From assembly GCA_016801845.1 (NCBI GenBank), contig CM028928.1, forward strand, positions 14,791,327 through 14,855,326: DNA of 64,000 nucleotides, in the 5' to 3' direction. The position numbers were made by a program, and so were the translations under genes. Origin of the DNA: Polydactylus sextarius. Taxonomy: Eukaryota > Chordata > Actinopteri > Polynemidae. Within the stretch, counting starts at the first letter, position 1, and every line of letters begins with the position of its first letter. Below the pieces are notes generated by a model. That model saw nothing but the letters and a program-made list of their open reading frames with translations. It did no database searches and was not told where the DNA came from. Positions 1 through 14,904 of the stretch are shown here, one piece after another.

Positions 1-1247
1 TCAACTCAAGTGTGAAACACATGAAATAACAGAGCAGATGAATGTGCCAGACTTCAGAGCCCTGAAATAATCATCCTCGCATTTTATCAGTCGGTCTGCT
101 GTGTTGTAGCTTCATGATGTAAGAATAGGACAATGAGACAGTGAACACAAACATATAACACTCACACACAGGAACAACACCCACATGGACCCACACAAAA
201 CAGGTGTGGTTTATTTTCCATCACCTGAAGGACATTTTATATCTTCGTGTGATTGTTTTGTGTCTCACTGGAGTGATGATGAGCCTCTATGTGATGGTTT
301 TGTGTCAGTTTGAGACTGTTTTATTTTGTGTCTGTCTTTGTGTTGAACAAAGTCTTTATGGAATATTTTGCAGGTGAAGACCAGACGGCCTGTTCAGTAG
401 CTGATCTATATCTTCAAAATCGTCAAACAACAGATTCAACACAATCCGAAGTATGACTCCTCACAGGACTATTTGTTTGATCTGGCGAATGGACAATGGA
501 GTGTAAAGCAGTGTGTTGTTGTATAATTAATTTTCAGGCTTGAAAAATCGTCATCATCATCATTTTCTTGTAAAAATAAACAGTGAAACTCTGGCATTAA
601 TTGATACCACAGCTGATTTAGCCTCACATTTTTCTCGTGTTGTTCCTCCTACTGTGCTCAGCGGAGTTCAGTGAAGTGAATGAAGGGGCAGCAGCCCGAC
701 CTCTACCATAGACAGGAGATGGTTCAAATGTGGGGTAGAGTTCTAGCGGGGTCACTTGGTCTTTGCTTCTCATTAGTGACACAGTGAGCCGGACCAACAA
801 GATAAGCAGCAGCTCATAATAATCTCAGCAGAATCATTACAGTGAAGTGACAACGGGGGGAGATAAGAATTATTAACTCATCAGTTCATCAATTAGTTAA
901 CTGTATATTCAGTTCAGGGAGCTGCAGAAATTATTAAATCATTAGTTTGCCACTGTAGTGGACTCCCTTAAATTACATAAGTCTTATGAGAGAAGTGACA
1001 GGGATGATTTATATGAGGAGGTGTTTAACTCATAAACGCTGCCCTTCTGTTCAGTCTGTATAAGAGTTTGCTGAAATTACCTAATATTAATGTTTGGGTA
1101 GAGGCTGAAAAAAAAGTTGTTTGACAGACTGTGACATTTACACATCGTTTGGTGTCAGACACTTATTTGCTGCCTGCATGTGGACTTATGACTTGTTGCT
1201 TGAAAGATGAAATATACGCTGACATGAAAGATGACTGAAGCGTTGTT

Positions 1248-1269
1248 AAAAAAAAAAAAAAAAAAAAAA
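1248..1269. repeat. Poly-A tract (22 A)
   Basis: Uninterrupted A run followed by G and six more A. No SINE or LINE body was recognised next to it. Confidence 0.9.
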
Positions 1270-2030
1270 GAAAAAATTTTATTATTAAGAAATGATGGTG
1301 CCACCATGGCCTCTTTGTTTTGACAATCTATGTGCTGTTGCTGCAATAATGTTTAGAGAATAAATATTAAAACTATAAACTAACATGAGAGGAGGATTGT
1401 TTACAGCAGGAAAACTATTTCTGGTGTAAACGTTTCACAAGTGGTTTAACAAACAAGTGAACAGCTGCAAAGTGCGATAATGTAGATGTTGCTGCAGTTC
1501 AGTTTCTCATCTCTGGCTCATCTCTGGGGCTAAATTAATTTTTCTGTCATGTAAGGCCATTGATTGGGGTATCTGTGTAAATACTCATGAAAAATGTATT
1601 TGCGTGCTGCCTTTTCTTTCCACTGTGAGACCCTCATGGTCACTTATTTTATTTACTGTTCTGTATTTGTGGGGAATATGAGTCATATTCTAATCAAAAC
1701 ATTTTACAGCAGTAATAAACACCACAGTCACAGCTGTTGTCTGGTATTTGCACCTCAGTCACTCAGCAACTTTTACCGGTGTATATTTTATTCATGTAAT
1801 GAATCTTTTAATATGTTCAATGTTTTAGTGTGGATAGGAAACAGCAAAGGTGACGAAAAGTTATAAATGACAAACATAAAATTGTAAAAGTCAGTGTAGG
1901 CCTTGCTACAGTTTACCTGCTTTAGTGTCATTTGAATGAGTTGGGGTTTTACTGGCTGGTTCTAGACAGAAGAAACTAGCAAAAGTTTGCTGTTCAACGT
2001 TACGGTTTCATGCACTGTAGGAGAAGAAAA

Positions 2031-2071
2031 ACACACACACACTCACACACACATGCACACACACGCACACA
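2031..2071. repeat. Imperfect (AC)n microsatellite
   Basis: (AC)n interrupted by TC, TG and GC dinucleotides. Confidence 0.9.
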
Positions 2072-2934
2072 AATTCCTCCTGGCCACTGAACTCTCTCAA
2101 CCTACTGCACTGGGCATTACTTCTCCATATTAAGTGACCCCTGGTTGAAGAGTTTGGGTGTGCTATGATTAGGACTAGTGCCAAAAAGTCTTTTATATTA
2201 AAACAAAATTCCTCCTCAGATTATTTGAAGTATTCAGTGCAGAAAGTTGGAGAGAAAGAGAGTAGGAAAAAAAAGGGGGGGGTGTTCAGATTTGGATTCA
2301 GTGTGATTAGTTACTAGCGTGCATCATCTCCTGCAGAGCCTCCAACAACACCCCATGGTGCAGAATTGAAATACTGCTGATGTCTGCAAAAATACTCTGA
2401 AAGTTGCATGTGTTTTGAAAAGGACTTCCTGTAGTTCCACACACTGCTGCAGACGTCAGACACACACAAATAATTAGAGGAATATAAATGCATGAATAAA
2501 TTAATTATACTGATTATAATTAAGTCGAACAATAATATTCTCTTCTGATGATAATACTTCTGTACCTTTAATAGAACCTTGTATTGACAGATTATTATGT
2601 ATATTGAGGAGATGTTGCCATGGCGCTGCATAATTGGCAGCCAGTTTGACAGCAGCATCTAATTTTTTTCTTTTCTTTTGTTTTTCTTGTGTTTTTTCAC
2701 CTGTTTTTGTTTTTGACTATGACAACCAGAGAGCTGTTGAACCGTTGCCCAGTTCTTATTTCAGTACTCAGCTGATGGCACTGTGCTGCTCAAAGATATG
2801 ACCCAACAAGAGACCAAGATCCTGGTGGAGATAAGGTGGAGGAGAAGGAGATTCAGAGTAGAAATAAAGCACTTTGAGGAGATAGATGGTACAAACCACT
2901 GTCTGTGACTATGGGGATTGTACAGTCTCACCCC

Positions 2935-3225
2935 ATAAGATGAAGAACTCATGGCACTGATCAGCCTAGAGAGGGAGTAGCTACTGGGAGAGCAGCATCA
3001 TGTGTCTCACTGAGGCCTGTTACCAGACAGGCGGCGAGACTGGCAAGAGGAAGGACGTGGGGATCGCAATGTTTATTTAGAAGAGATGTTGTAACAGGAC
3101 ATTGAGCTGTTTGCTATTAACATTTGGCTGTACTACATCCAGAGTGCTCGCAAGTCATTGCGATAACTTGCTGTCGGCCGACGCTACAGCTACCCCAGCC
3201 GAAAACATTACACCCACAAGTCTTC
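2935..3225 (+). mobile_element. LINE fragment (L2/Rex1-like), AP-endonuclease domain, broken
   Basis: With stops and one frame change the plus strand gives SSYWESSIMCLTEACYQ...DVGIAMFI and, about 30 nt later, DIELFAINIWLYYIQ. These match the N-terminal endonuclease of L2/CR1-type non-LTR retrotransposons (RESSLMCFTETWL, GGGLAVFIN, DIELLAVSLRPYYLP). A following SADATATPAENIT resembles the next conserved block. Upstream sequence from about 2.75 kb may also belong to it. It is old and non-functional; family assignment is tentative. Confidence 0.6.
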
Positions 3226-6200
3226 CTCCTAATCGCTTGACATTTTTTTTTTTTTGTTTTTTCTGCAGATTTTATATAAACTATTTATTTTCTTTCTGTT
3301 AACTTTTTAATTTCCTGTAATTTTTTAGTGCTGTCAAAGATAGATTTTAAAATTGGACCTTTTGATTATCCCATCCAATGGCAAAAAATATGCATGAAAA
3401 CATGCAATTAGATTGATGGAGCATTTATCTTGTTACTGTGCATGTGTGCCATACATGGGGGTAGTATGTAATGACGTGCGTGAGTGCCCATGAAAAAGTC
3501 AACAGCATGGTGGTGCCTAGTGGAAAGAAACGGCCCCCTATGGTTCTGGCGTTGAATTGAAAACACAAGTTATTCAAACACATGTGAAGTGATGTGTGAG
3601 GAATCTGATTAATTGCTCTGAGCCATGCAAATATGGATGGAAAGTGGATCACTTTAATTGGTGCCATGTAAATGACTCTTCAATCCGATTGATTTCAATC
3701 TGATTGAGGAAAAAAAATGTGTACTTTGTCAATTCCAGTGTTATTTCTCTCTTAGCTCTGGTTTTGGTCTCTACCACCTCCTGAAGAAAATTACTCAGAA
3801 ATGATGAGAGCTGACATTTTCTCAGCAGGAATCAATGTTTAGAAAATCGAGCATTTTCCCTCTGAACCCTCAGTTCCTCACTTCCTGTGTTTGGAGAACT
3901 TTTCCTGCTCTAGCATGTCAGTGGGCAAACGGGGGCCGATTTACAGGCTCCCCTGTTAAGAGGGGCAGCCCCTCACTTCCTGATTTAGGAGGATAACGGG
4001 TTTATTTTTAAAGATGGTGCATAGCGTGGCTTTAAATTATGTTGTTTCATGTAAATGTACAAACAGAGGGTCAGTTCTTAGAAACTCATTCTGTGGTGAC
4101 AATAGTAAAGAAGGATCCTTTTCCTCCGTTTTTTAAACAGATGAGTTTTACAGACTCATTGCAGACAGGAAGGTGGCATCTCTTTGAGACTATCACACTG
4201 GTCGATCAAACCCTCCAAGTCCCTCTCTTTTCACCTCTGCTGCAATCCACACTTCTGACCTTAAAATGTTTCTTGCATGATCTTGACCTTGACTTTGCAG
4301 TGGGGAGTAAATCTACTCCAGAGCACAAGCCTGCACAAACACAGGAACATACAGTAACCAATAATTTACACAACATGCACATACAGTTTACTGGCAAGAT
4401 CCATCTCTTGGGAAACAGGAAGTTGAGTGGAAGCTACAGTCTGTGGTTCCCAGGGAGAATTTAATTGTGAATCTATCAGTGTCTCCACGAGACAGCAGGT
4501 GTCCTCAGGCCCAGACAGGAAGAGCTGAATAAGACTGATGATCTTGTTTGCTTGATGCTAACATTTGTCCTTTGCATTTCCGCACTCTTTCTTGTATTTT
4601 TTAAAGGCTGCGGTCAGGGTTAGAGGGTCAGGGTTAACCAATCCCAGCTGACACTGGGCAAAAGGAAATGGAAATGTTAACCTCTTTTATCTTGCTACCA
4701 TCATGGTTTTGATTGTGGCAATTTTTTTGAGTGACTGATTCTGATTCCAAATGGTAAATGAAATACAATTATTAAAAACTGTGAAATCAAAGGTAATGTT
4801 ACATTTATGTTAAAGGTAGATGGTAAATGTTGATAAAAAGCTAATTTTGAGGCACATATTAGTTAATTGAATTTGGATCTTGCTCTGTGTTGTTGATGTT
4901 GAAATACAAATGTATTCATGCCAGACTGAAGATAATTATTAGTATCAATAATTCAAAAGATTTTCATCATTATAATAATGTGTTCCAAAAGGTCCCCTGA
5001 AAGACCTTTCTACTAACTGATGGCTGTTCAGCATGTACTAACCACCTTTTACAGTTTAAATCCTAAATTTCCATACACATGAAAGGTCACATTGCAGAAT
5101 GAAATGAAAATGAGACAGAGTCTTATTTAAAAGTTAAAAAAGTGAAAATGCGAGGTGCTGCTTTTTTCCTGAACTGAAGCTCTGAACTGAAAACTTTTTT
5201 ACTAATTTAATTTCCTACCTCTGGACAAGCTGGCAGCTCTGGGCTCTTGACAGGGAAAACGAAACAAATGACAGCAATTTACTGTTTGCTGCTTCTCAAT
5301 GAAGGAACACACTCCCAGTCAGCCAGAGTTTGTGTGTCTGTGGGCTGCTTCAGTATTTTGTTTTATTTTTATTTAAGTGATGTGATGCTACACTGCTACC
5401 TGACAACTGCTGATTACTTCAACACCCTGCAGCTTTAATGTAAGAGATTGATTACAGATGGTGTGTGATGGAGGTGAAGTCAATGTAAAGGCTGTTTACT
5501 GTCATCATTGTGTGTGTTCATCCATCTCCACGTTGTAGAGAAGTCGTTTGAGTCTTTCTGTGAGAATAATGGAAGCCCAGAGGGAACAGACAGACCTTTG
5601 AGTTATGAATGCAACATCTACTCACATCTCACATCTACTCACATTAACTCATATTACTGTATTCAATCATAACAAAGGCAGCCTGACAGGGTGATTGTGT
5701 TGATGCTGTACACTGAATCTACGTCTGTCTGTGCTGTTTCATGCTTGACACCAGTGGTGTTTTAATGTCAAAGAAATAAGGCCAACAGCTCCACACCTGC
5801 AGCTGCAGCCTGCATAAGGTGTTAAGGTCATCAGAGCAAGTCAGTCACAAACTGTCAAATGGCTTTTTCATGTAGTTAAAGGTGAAACACAACAGCAGTG
5901 TCAGGCTGCAGCAAAAGGTTACAAAGTTCATCCTTTGTGACTAGAGACTGTGACATATATTCAAACAGGTAAAACAGACTCAGAGTTTATATCTGTGCTG
6001 TATTTTCATTGTTCTTCAATTGTTCAATTGAGATTGTGCTTTACAATGATATATAGATGCATCTTTTTCCTACATCAAACCCCTGAGATGATTCAGTATC
6101 AGAGGATGTGGGAGTTAAAACCCAGTCACAGATGCACATGTTGGATCTCTAACTAGTAAATAGCAAACACCAGTACAGCTTCTTTTTACCAAACTATTAG

Positions 6201-6488
6201 CTAGAAACAAGTCATTTCGTTTGTAATTTTGAACACAGAACAGATGTTGCTTTCATCTTCACTGAGGCATCACACAATGCACTCCATGGCTCTGACCTGT
6301 TTTAACAGCATCTTCACTGTAGCATCTCACCCCCCCACTCACTAAGGTCACGATCCACTGACCTGTGTGTAACTGTCTCTTATTCATGTTCACTCACATG
6401 TGTGTTGATAGGAAAGTACAGTAATGAGTCTTCGTTTATATTGGCTGTGACCATTACCCCCGCCGCCTGCTGTTAGTGCAGTATGTTT

Positions 6489-6513
6489 GTGTGTGTGTGT
6501 GTGTGTGTGTGTG
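6489..6513. repeat. (GT)12 microsatellite
   Basis: Perfect GT dinucleotide run. Confidence 0.9.
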
Positions 6514-6793
6514 ATGGAGCTGGACACACGTGATGGAGGTGATACACATGACTGAATAAGAATCTAAATGAGAGCAGGAGTAGAGATTCATCCAGTAATT
6601 CATTCATCACATTTATTTTTATTTCTTACTGGTACACAACTCCACTTAGCAGCTCAATCTGTTTCCCATCATTACTGTCCAGCTAATTTGACCTTAATGA
6701 AACAATTTTTTTGATTCTTCAGTAGAAATCTGTTTACGACTTCAGGGCCATCATCATAGAATTGTTTGTGTTAATGCTCCCTGCTGAGCCCTG

Positions 6794-6828
6794 TCCTAAA
6801 CTGTACTTCCTCCGAGTACAGTTTAGGA
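6794..6828. repeat. Perfect hairpin, 14-bp arms, 7-nt loop
   Basis: TCCTAAACTGTACT, loop TCCTCCG, then the exact reverse complement AGTACAGTTTAGGA. Too short for a typical pre-miRNA, and no T run follows. Confidence 0.85.
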
Positions 6829-6934
6829 TTAATGTCAGCATTTTATGGAGTGAGATGAGCTGTTGAGGTGTGGAGGCATTTTTAATTTAGCTGAGCCTTA
6901 GTGGACTTGATAAGAGAAACCTGATAAACTGCCT

Positions 6935-6991
6935 AAAAAAAAACCCAAAACAAAACAAAACAAAACAAAACAAAAAAAAAAAACAAACAAA
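6935..6991. repeat. (AAAAC)n low-complexity tract
   Basis: Repeated CAAAA units with A-rich flanks, then AAAC units. Confidence 0.9.
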
Positions 6992-8149
6992 CATATTTAT
7001 TAGTTTAAAAACAACACTAATGTGCACATTAGAATGAGTAAAATTAGCATCTGTGGACAGCTGACAGATTATTCCTGTTTCCATACTGTTTAACAGCCTG
7101 ACTGTTGGGATGTGACTGAAACTCTCCCAGGGGACGCTCCAGATATACTCTGATCAGGGTTCAGGACTAAAAAAATGCCGTGTATGATGAACAAGAAGGA
7201 TACAGGAGCTCTGTAATATGCCCCTGGAGCTATTGTTATTTTTAAACATTATATTCACTCTACATTCATGATGGTGTTTTATGATTTCAGGACAGGGGAT
7301 GGATGATACTTTACATTTTTGTTTCATATTTCAAAACCCTCAGCCCATCCATCATAACATTTATCATTGTGACTAAAACATGGAGCATATTATATCCCAC
7401 AGACAGTACTTGATAAGAGAAGATGGATGACAAGAGGACTGACTGACCTGGTGTAAGCGCCTCTGTGCTCAACAAGAAAAACAAGAGAAGAGATGGACAG
7501 AAGAATGTTGAGGTGAAATGTGGAAGGCAAAGAGGAATCAATGAAAGCTTTGGGTAAATGTGTGGAAGGATAAATGATGTAAGTAAAAGAAACAATCCAA
7601 TAAAGACTCCATCCATCTAGCTGTTTCACCACTAACCCACTGCCCTTCTGGGCTCCTTCCAACACCAAGCCTCCATTATTCTGTCATTATCTTACAAACT
7701 TATAACCACAGCAAGTCAACAACACTGTGAGCTGTTCAGGCCTATCATTCATCACCTTCCCTTACTTTTTGTGTTTTTCTTAACATCCACTCATCCTCCA
7801 CCCTTCTCAGCCTCAAGTGTGTTTTAAACATTATGACAGATGGAAGTCATTTAAATATCTAATGAAATGAATGAATCTATGAAATACCTCAGGCCTTACT
7901 GCTCTAGGTGGGAAGGTAATTAGCCAGACATGCTGATGGTGCAGTCAGTTTTAGCTGTTCGATGTACTCTCGAGACACAGACCAAAGACCAAAGATCTGC
8001 TTAGTTACAGTTGCTAGGCTGTGATTGGATACTTGGGAGTTTTCCCACAATCGGTCAGACTATTTGTACTGATTAAATGAGGCATATATTTAACACTCTC
8101 ACAGGATCAGAAAATGCTAATTCTTAGTTTTACTCACAGTAATTCTTGG

Positions 8150-8470
8150 TGTATGTTTTACTTCCTGTTTTATTTTGAAAGTAACATTTCCTCTATATTT
8201 GTTTTTTTTTACTTTCTTTTTGATTGTTTGCCCCATCCTGATTAGTTTCACCTGTATCTTGTTCATTCCCCTGTACTTTTGTTCTTTCTTTGTTAGTTTG
8301 TTATGTTACTAGAGACAGTCTGTTCCCGTATGTGTTCCTTGGCCTTCTTTGTTTTTGTTCCCTCTGATTTGGCTGTTCTTGGATCATTTACCACCTCCAC
8401 CTCATCAAGAACTTTATGTGGGTTTTGTGGCGTGAGCCTGCATTTTTTTACTCTTCATTTTGAGGAGCTC
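8150..8470 (+). repeat. Interspersed repeat, class uncertain (copy 1)
   Basis: T-rich sequence with TTTCACCTGTATCTTGTTCATTCC..., repeated TTTGTTTTTG blocks and a GAGCCTGCATTTTT end resembles a teleost interspersed repeat I recall only in outline. It codes nothing; the 75-aa open frame inside is incidental. Confidence 0.35.
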
Positions 8471-11400
8471 ATCTCTGTATTTAAGCTCCTTTTGGCACTG
8501 GCTCTTGTTCACTTGCATCTGTTCATTTAATTAGTTATAAGACCTCAAAAGATGTATCTTTAGGGATGTGTGTAGTTTGACTGGTCAAACATCTTTCTGA
8601 GTGATTGACAGTAAAACATTTGGACCATCCTACTACAAACTGTGCATAAAACTGAGCATTTATCATTGCAACTAAAAAGGTTGCACTGAATTCTGTTACC
8701 TGTCCTGTTGGTGAGGTAGGTTAAAAATCATGAATCGTGGTGTCAACACCTCACTCTGAACCACTGACAGGCTGAAATTGCTGTGGTGATTCAACAGTTA
8801 GCGTGATGTTGGAAAACATTAGTGTGAAACACAATCACCACAGCTGGCCTTAGCTTTGCCTGAAGGGACTGCAAAGAGTGACGGCCACTTATTATAGCCT
8901 CGGCAACATTTCATCTGTGAACTACAAGTAAATAAATGCAGTGCTGTGACACTGTTCACTGCTCTGGGAGTTTTTCCGCACTTCTCTGTACTAAGAGGCT
9001 TTCTAAAGATAATAATACATTTAAAACAAACTGTTACTGTGGGTTAACTGCCTGAAGCAACCTTTTGTAAAGAGCTGACAACACAAGGAAAGGGCTGAGA
9101 CAAAGCAACAGAAAAAAAAAACCTTTATTGTGTGTATTTTTTATAAATCTATTTAGTTAGAGGCACACTGGCATTCTGCTCTGAGGGAGCAATTCAGCTG
9201 ATGTGTTTGCAACACATCTTACTGATCACATGTGTAAAACCTGTTTAACTCAGTGTCAACACATGAAAATATTTCATTGAGACATAGCAGCCAGCTCTGT
9301 CATAGAGGAAAAATCTTTGAGTTATATACCATCGGTCCTCCAACATGTGTTTACTAGTGGGAACAGCATCACAGACATAACTGTGGAGCTTATGAAGTGC
9401 TGCTCAAGGTTAAACACTACACATTAAATTGAAATGTAAAGTATCCTGTCCTCATTGTGTATGTAAATAGAGTGGAACAAAACTGATTATAGCACTGTAA
9501 CGCATTAAAACTATGATTTAGAACGTTAATGAGCTGTGGTATAATGTATAAATGTGTCTGTATGTTGTGTCAAGGTAGATCTTACAAACTGGTGATTCGG
9601 TGTAAACTAGAACTAGTCCAGGAAATCTATCCAGTGCAGTGTACAAAGATTTTAATCAAGTCTGTGTTGCTTGCCTCAAGGAGCTGCTAACCTACTTTAA
9701 TTCATTTCATTAGTCTGACTATCAAAGGAGTTTAAGAACCTCCCGTGGGGTCCATTTTTTTCGTTTAGTTTCAGAGGCTTTCCCACCTCACAACAATAAC
9801 AATCTACAAGAAAAAAGCAACACATTTGTTGTATTCTATTTGCATCGAAGTAAAGTTGAAGGAGGAAAAGAGAGAGGAGAAGAAACTTGAAACATGAAAG
9901 GGGGAAACTTGTTTAGAAAGTTTAGTTGCCCTTAGTTCAACTTTTTTTCTAGGATAAACATGACAAGCCAGTTTCTGCCATTGGAAGAGAAATAATAAAT
10001 AAATAAAAAGTAAATATTTTTTTAAAAGGGAAAGTGTGTCAAAAATGTTGACTTAAGTCAGAATTTTGAAATCAATTTTATAAATTTCGACAAAATTCAG
10101 ATTTTCACAGTTAAAGTTGGGAGAAAGTAAGGCAACTGAGTTGCTGAGAACTTTTAGTTTTATTACAATTGCCTTTTCTTTTGTCTTTTTTCTTTTACTT
10201 GCATCTGAGACCCTCCATAGAATATTTCCTTAGCTTTTGCTGTCATTCCTCCTCTCCTCACATTCATGTTTCTACACCTCATTTATATTAGTGATATCAT
10301 CTGGAGCAAGGTAAAGACCTTCTCACTGGTGTTGAATATCCAGGCCACAGGTACAGGACTAACCATTACAGGTCACATGGCCCTGTTTACTGCTGCAAAG
10401 CACAATGACGACACAGGAGGCCACATGTTAATCAGCAGCACATGTTTCATAACATGTTTCTCTCTGACTGAACCTCCATCAACCTGCTGCCATTTTTATC
10501 ACAACACATGCGGTTAATGAGGTGCTCAGGTTAAGACAGAACAACATAAAGACATTTTTCACCATGTGCATCATAATGAATACATGAAAACATGACACTG
10601 AATTTTATGTAGCGTTAAAAATAATTAAGAACATGACGGAGGTAATTGGGTGTAATACATAATGGGTTGGAAGCTTTAGCTCTTTACAGTGAGTCAGAGT
10701 CACTGCTGCTTCTTCATGCACCTGCCACAGCCGGATACACCACAAAGTACCTTCAACACTGCACATAACAAATGACACATCCACTGCTTTCTGAGTCTGA
10801 TCACTTCTGCATCACAGCCAACTCCCTCTGATTGGTCTTGAGCTTTTCATCTGCTCCACAACATCTCACAGCTTGTAAATGCACAGATGAGGTTCACAGG
10901 ATACTGTCGTGTGTGTATGTGTGTGATCATCCTCTAGAGAGCAATCATCTGTAGGGCTGTAACATCCACCCAGGCGCCACATAATTATGATAGATGCTTG
11001 ACAGTCTAAAGCTTGATGAGATTATTCTACTGCTTCTCACTTTATGCAGCAACCAACCTCATGCCGCCTTCACTGAGGAGCACAATTCAAATGACTTCCT
11101 GCTGCGAGGAAGTAGCAGTTATATGTATTATAGTGAGAAATATTTTTGATTCTGTGTAAACCTTCGGGAAAACTACAGTAAACACACTGTTCTCCCTCTC
11201 CACTTTCACAGTTCATGTCAGGTTGTCTCACATGGCTCCCCAACACTGTAGCTCCATGTGGCTTATTTTCCACTGATAAATGTTGGTGCCGGCCACAGTG
11301 GACACGTACATCATGACGAGAAGTAATTGGATTAAAGGGATTCTTGTTGGATCCATCGAGACTGATGCTGCTGTGTTGCTCAGTGAAACAACAAGGGGCA

Positions 11401-13600
11401 CTAGAGGAGAGGATTAGGAGAGAGGATGTTGCATATATGAGGGAAAGGAGGAAACAGAGGAGAGATGTAGAGTTAGAGGAAAGTGGAGAGACAAAGCAGT
11501 GGGGAGATCAGAGGAGTAAGAGAGTGGGCGGATGGAAAATAGTGGGGATGAGTAACATGGGGGAGGGGGTAAACAGTTTGTGGAAGGATGATGATGATGA
11601 TGATGTGCTCAATACGGCTGTTATGCATCATCCTGACACAAAGTGAAGCGGAGGTTAGTGCATGATGTGTGTCATCCCTTGGTGAAATGATGATTATATA
11701 AATACAATGTCACTTTAATCACAGGGTCACAGGTCAGTCAGGTAGTGTTTTTATCAGTCAGGTTAAACTAGAATGTGATAAAGCACAATAAGAATAAATC
11801 AAATACCAAACATGTTTTTTCCTGTTCTTGGCTTTGTGGCCTTTCTGAGAGGGAAATATAGAAACATCCAGCTAGATAGTTCCAGATACAAAATAAACAA
11901 TACTTTTAAAAGATATTCTTGTTTTTTTGCCCATTGATAATGCTTTTCTGACCTCAGACAATATTTCAAGTATCAGTTATATTTACATTTAAATTAAATT
12001 GCATAGAACATTGTAAAAGGAAAGAAAATGGGTAACTGATGATGCCCATTTCAAATTTTACACTTACCTCTAAGCGTGCATCACCACAACAAAGTGCTAT
12101 TTAGCTGTTATATAAAAGCGCTGCATCAGCTGCCTGTTCAGGTCCAATTCACTATCCCTCTTAAAGAAAAATCCCAGTTGCACTGATATGAATGTGCACA
12201 TATTTATATTATTATGCAGCTCAGACAGCAGAAGCCATACATTATTAATTTCAGTTCTCACTCCACCAGTATGTTTTTGGGCAACTTTCCTCATGGGGTG
12301 AAATGTATAATTAGATGCAGGCATGATGGGGGGTACATTAGCAGTGTATACATATGCCTACACACAGCGGAGTAGGAGATACATTAATACATACTGTATT
12401 ACTATGCACCTGCATGTATGTATTGTGCCTTGTGGGGGCAGGGCAGCTAGTTGCTTCTGGAGCTCATTATTATGGGATTATCCTCTTTTAACTCATAATT
12501 GTATTTCTTATTTGCCCTATTTCTTCCACCTTTGGCTAATTATTTTTTCTTTTTCTGTACATTTTATTATATATACAAGCATACTTAGACAATGAAGTAA
12601 TCGTTAGTCTTGAACCTACTGGATACTATTTTGTGCCTAGTTTCTAATTTAGTTGCTAAAATTGCAGATGTTTTAAGAAGATTTCATTTGTTTTCATGTA
12701 TAGATTATAGTTTTCTTGTACACACAGCCTGTTTGTGAGCAGGAACAAGTCTCTCTAGCTGTTGATTTTCACAATGGACCGAGTATGTCAAAAGTTTCAC
12801 CTTTTACAAGCCTTGAGTGATGACAGTCATTTTCCCACTGTCTGTATGGCACTCACAATAAAATTTCAGACTGAAATTTCAGAACAACAACATAAAGCTC
12901 CTGGCTGTGTTTGGATTGCATCGAGCAAATCCAGAGCATTCACTCTGAACGAGCAGGTTGTCTAGCAATACACCTCTGCTCCAACCCAGGTCTGAAAATC
13001 AGCAAAGATTTGGATAACAAGCTCCTAATGGTCTCTGGTTTCAGTGCTGCTCCTCAAGGGAGGCGCCCACTGAAACGGCCCTGAATTTAATTGCAGCAGT
13101 GATTATTGATTTCTTCACCCTCTGACAAATAAGTAGCCATTTAAATTGTTTGCTGGGTTGTTACACTAGAGACACACAAACACAAAGTTCAGAAAGTTCC
13201 TAGGGATTTCATCTCAAGGAGTTGGATCATTAAACACGTCAGAACTTAAAAAGCCACTGATGCTCATTTTTAACCTAATTTTTTTCTAACTCACATGCAA
13301 CATTTCTCTACATACTTGTATTTTTATAGCTGTGGTTTAGCTGTAAGGTCATCATCAGGTTGTGCAAAGTGTCTGACAAACTGATGTGGTCCTAACAGCA
13401 GTGCTCCAGACGGAACAGCTGGGAGTAGAAGTTGTTTATAGTCAAAGCAAGGTTTGGAAACGGGTGATCATTAGAAGCATGCTGAGGTTTACAGGATGTT
13501 GTTCTTTGAAACATGTTCAAAGCTGCAAAAGTGGAAAGTCCAGAACCAGTCAGAGATCAAGAGCAAGGCTTAGGTTAATGGGAATGGAGGCCACAATGTT

Positions 13601-13602
<2 letters not shown>

Positions 13603-13644
<42 letters not shown>
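13603..13644. repeat. (AC)21 microsatellite
   Basis: Perfect AC run. Confidence 0.95.
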
Positions 13645-13646
<2 letters not shown>

Positions 13647-14904
13647 TATTTATTGTACATTATATCCACAAGGGGTGATGAAGTTTTTAGTAGAAGACCT
13701 GCTGGTGGGTGTTGAGAATCTGGTGACTGTGATTGGTTGGGGGACTCATTGAGAACAGCTACTGAATGAAGAAGTGCTCATTGTCAGGTATGACAGTAAA
13801 GACACATTCACTCCACAAACTGGCTAAATTTAATCTACCTGTCTTGTGTTGTGAGCTTGAAGCTTGAAGAGTGTGTGGGAGTGCTGACTGTCAGTCATCA
13901 AACTCCATTCATGTCTCACATCTGTTTTACATCTATCTAAAAAGCATGTTTGTTTTGGTGAGTGGTTTATTCTCCAGCGGAGGAAGATTATTCTGAATAA
14001 ACGGTGAAACACAGCTGAAAAAACTTCCTCCATGGTGGACTCTCCAGCTCTCCATTCCCTCAAAGGTCAGCACTGTTTTCTGTCCAGGGTGTGAATTTGT
14101 GTGTCAAAGTCGACTGTAGCTAAACTCAATTGTAAAATGTTTCTGCAGATGTTAGCTTGCTGTAACAAAGGATCCACTGCTGCATTTCCTCTGAACTTAA
14201 TTCACTTTGCTGTTGTGTCGGTTAATGCTATGAGGTCGGAGAAGTGTTAGGTTCCATCTACACATATACATGCATTTATTCAAACAAGGGTTTTTCTACT
14301 GCATTTATAGAAAAAGTCTTTGTCCACATGAAAACACAAAAACACACAAACATTGTCAAAAACTTTCCTAACTGTAAAACCATGCTGGCCAATCAGATGT
14401 CTGAAAAAACAATAATGAGGACCAGGCCTTATTTCCCCCATTGTATAATTAATGCACAGCTTTCAGACTGCAAGTACAGGTCATACTAAAATAATGTGGC
14501 AGGATTAAGTAGCTGTAAAAATGTGCTTCATTATCTTCTCAAAATAAAGGAGCATATTGTCTGTTAAGTATAATTTCCTCTGTGATGTACTGCACTTTGG
14601 TTGCTCTCAATAATTAACAGGCTTTTATTTTTGCTTCCCAGACTGCTGGTGAATAACTGCTCATTAAAAATTCTGGCCTCAATCCATTAGAAAGCAGCAA
14701 TAGCAGACGAATGTCAAAATGACCTTTTGTTGCAAAACTCCCTCAATGGGTTTTCTTATATCTCTTCAAAATTTTCAACCAAAACAGGTCTTTGGAAGAA
14801 TTTCTATCATCACAGTAGAGAAATTGTGTTTATTAGAGATATTTCTATAACAGTGGTAAATGTTTCATATTTTGTACAGACTTCTAGTTGTGATTTATAG
14901 GATG

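Larger units (their letters stand above)
1..2930. other. Gene-poor stretch
   Basis: AT-rich DNA with a poly-A and a CA tract. All open frames are short and show no codon bias, splice context or family resemblance. I see no gene. Confidence 0.5.
3230..14900. other. Gene-poor stretch
   Basis: Holds only the microsatellites, one hairpin and the uncertain repeat at 8.2-8.5 kb. The 141-aa open frame at 4039-4464 and others up to 101 aa have no recognisable domain and overlap other frames. No exon could be supported. Confidence 0.5.

Noticed and set aside
4039..4464. 141-aa open frame on the plus strand
   Set aside because: No domain, an overlapping reverse-strand frame, and no splice or promoter support.
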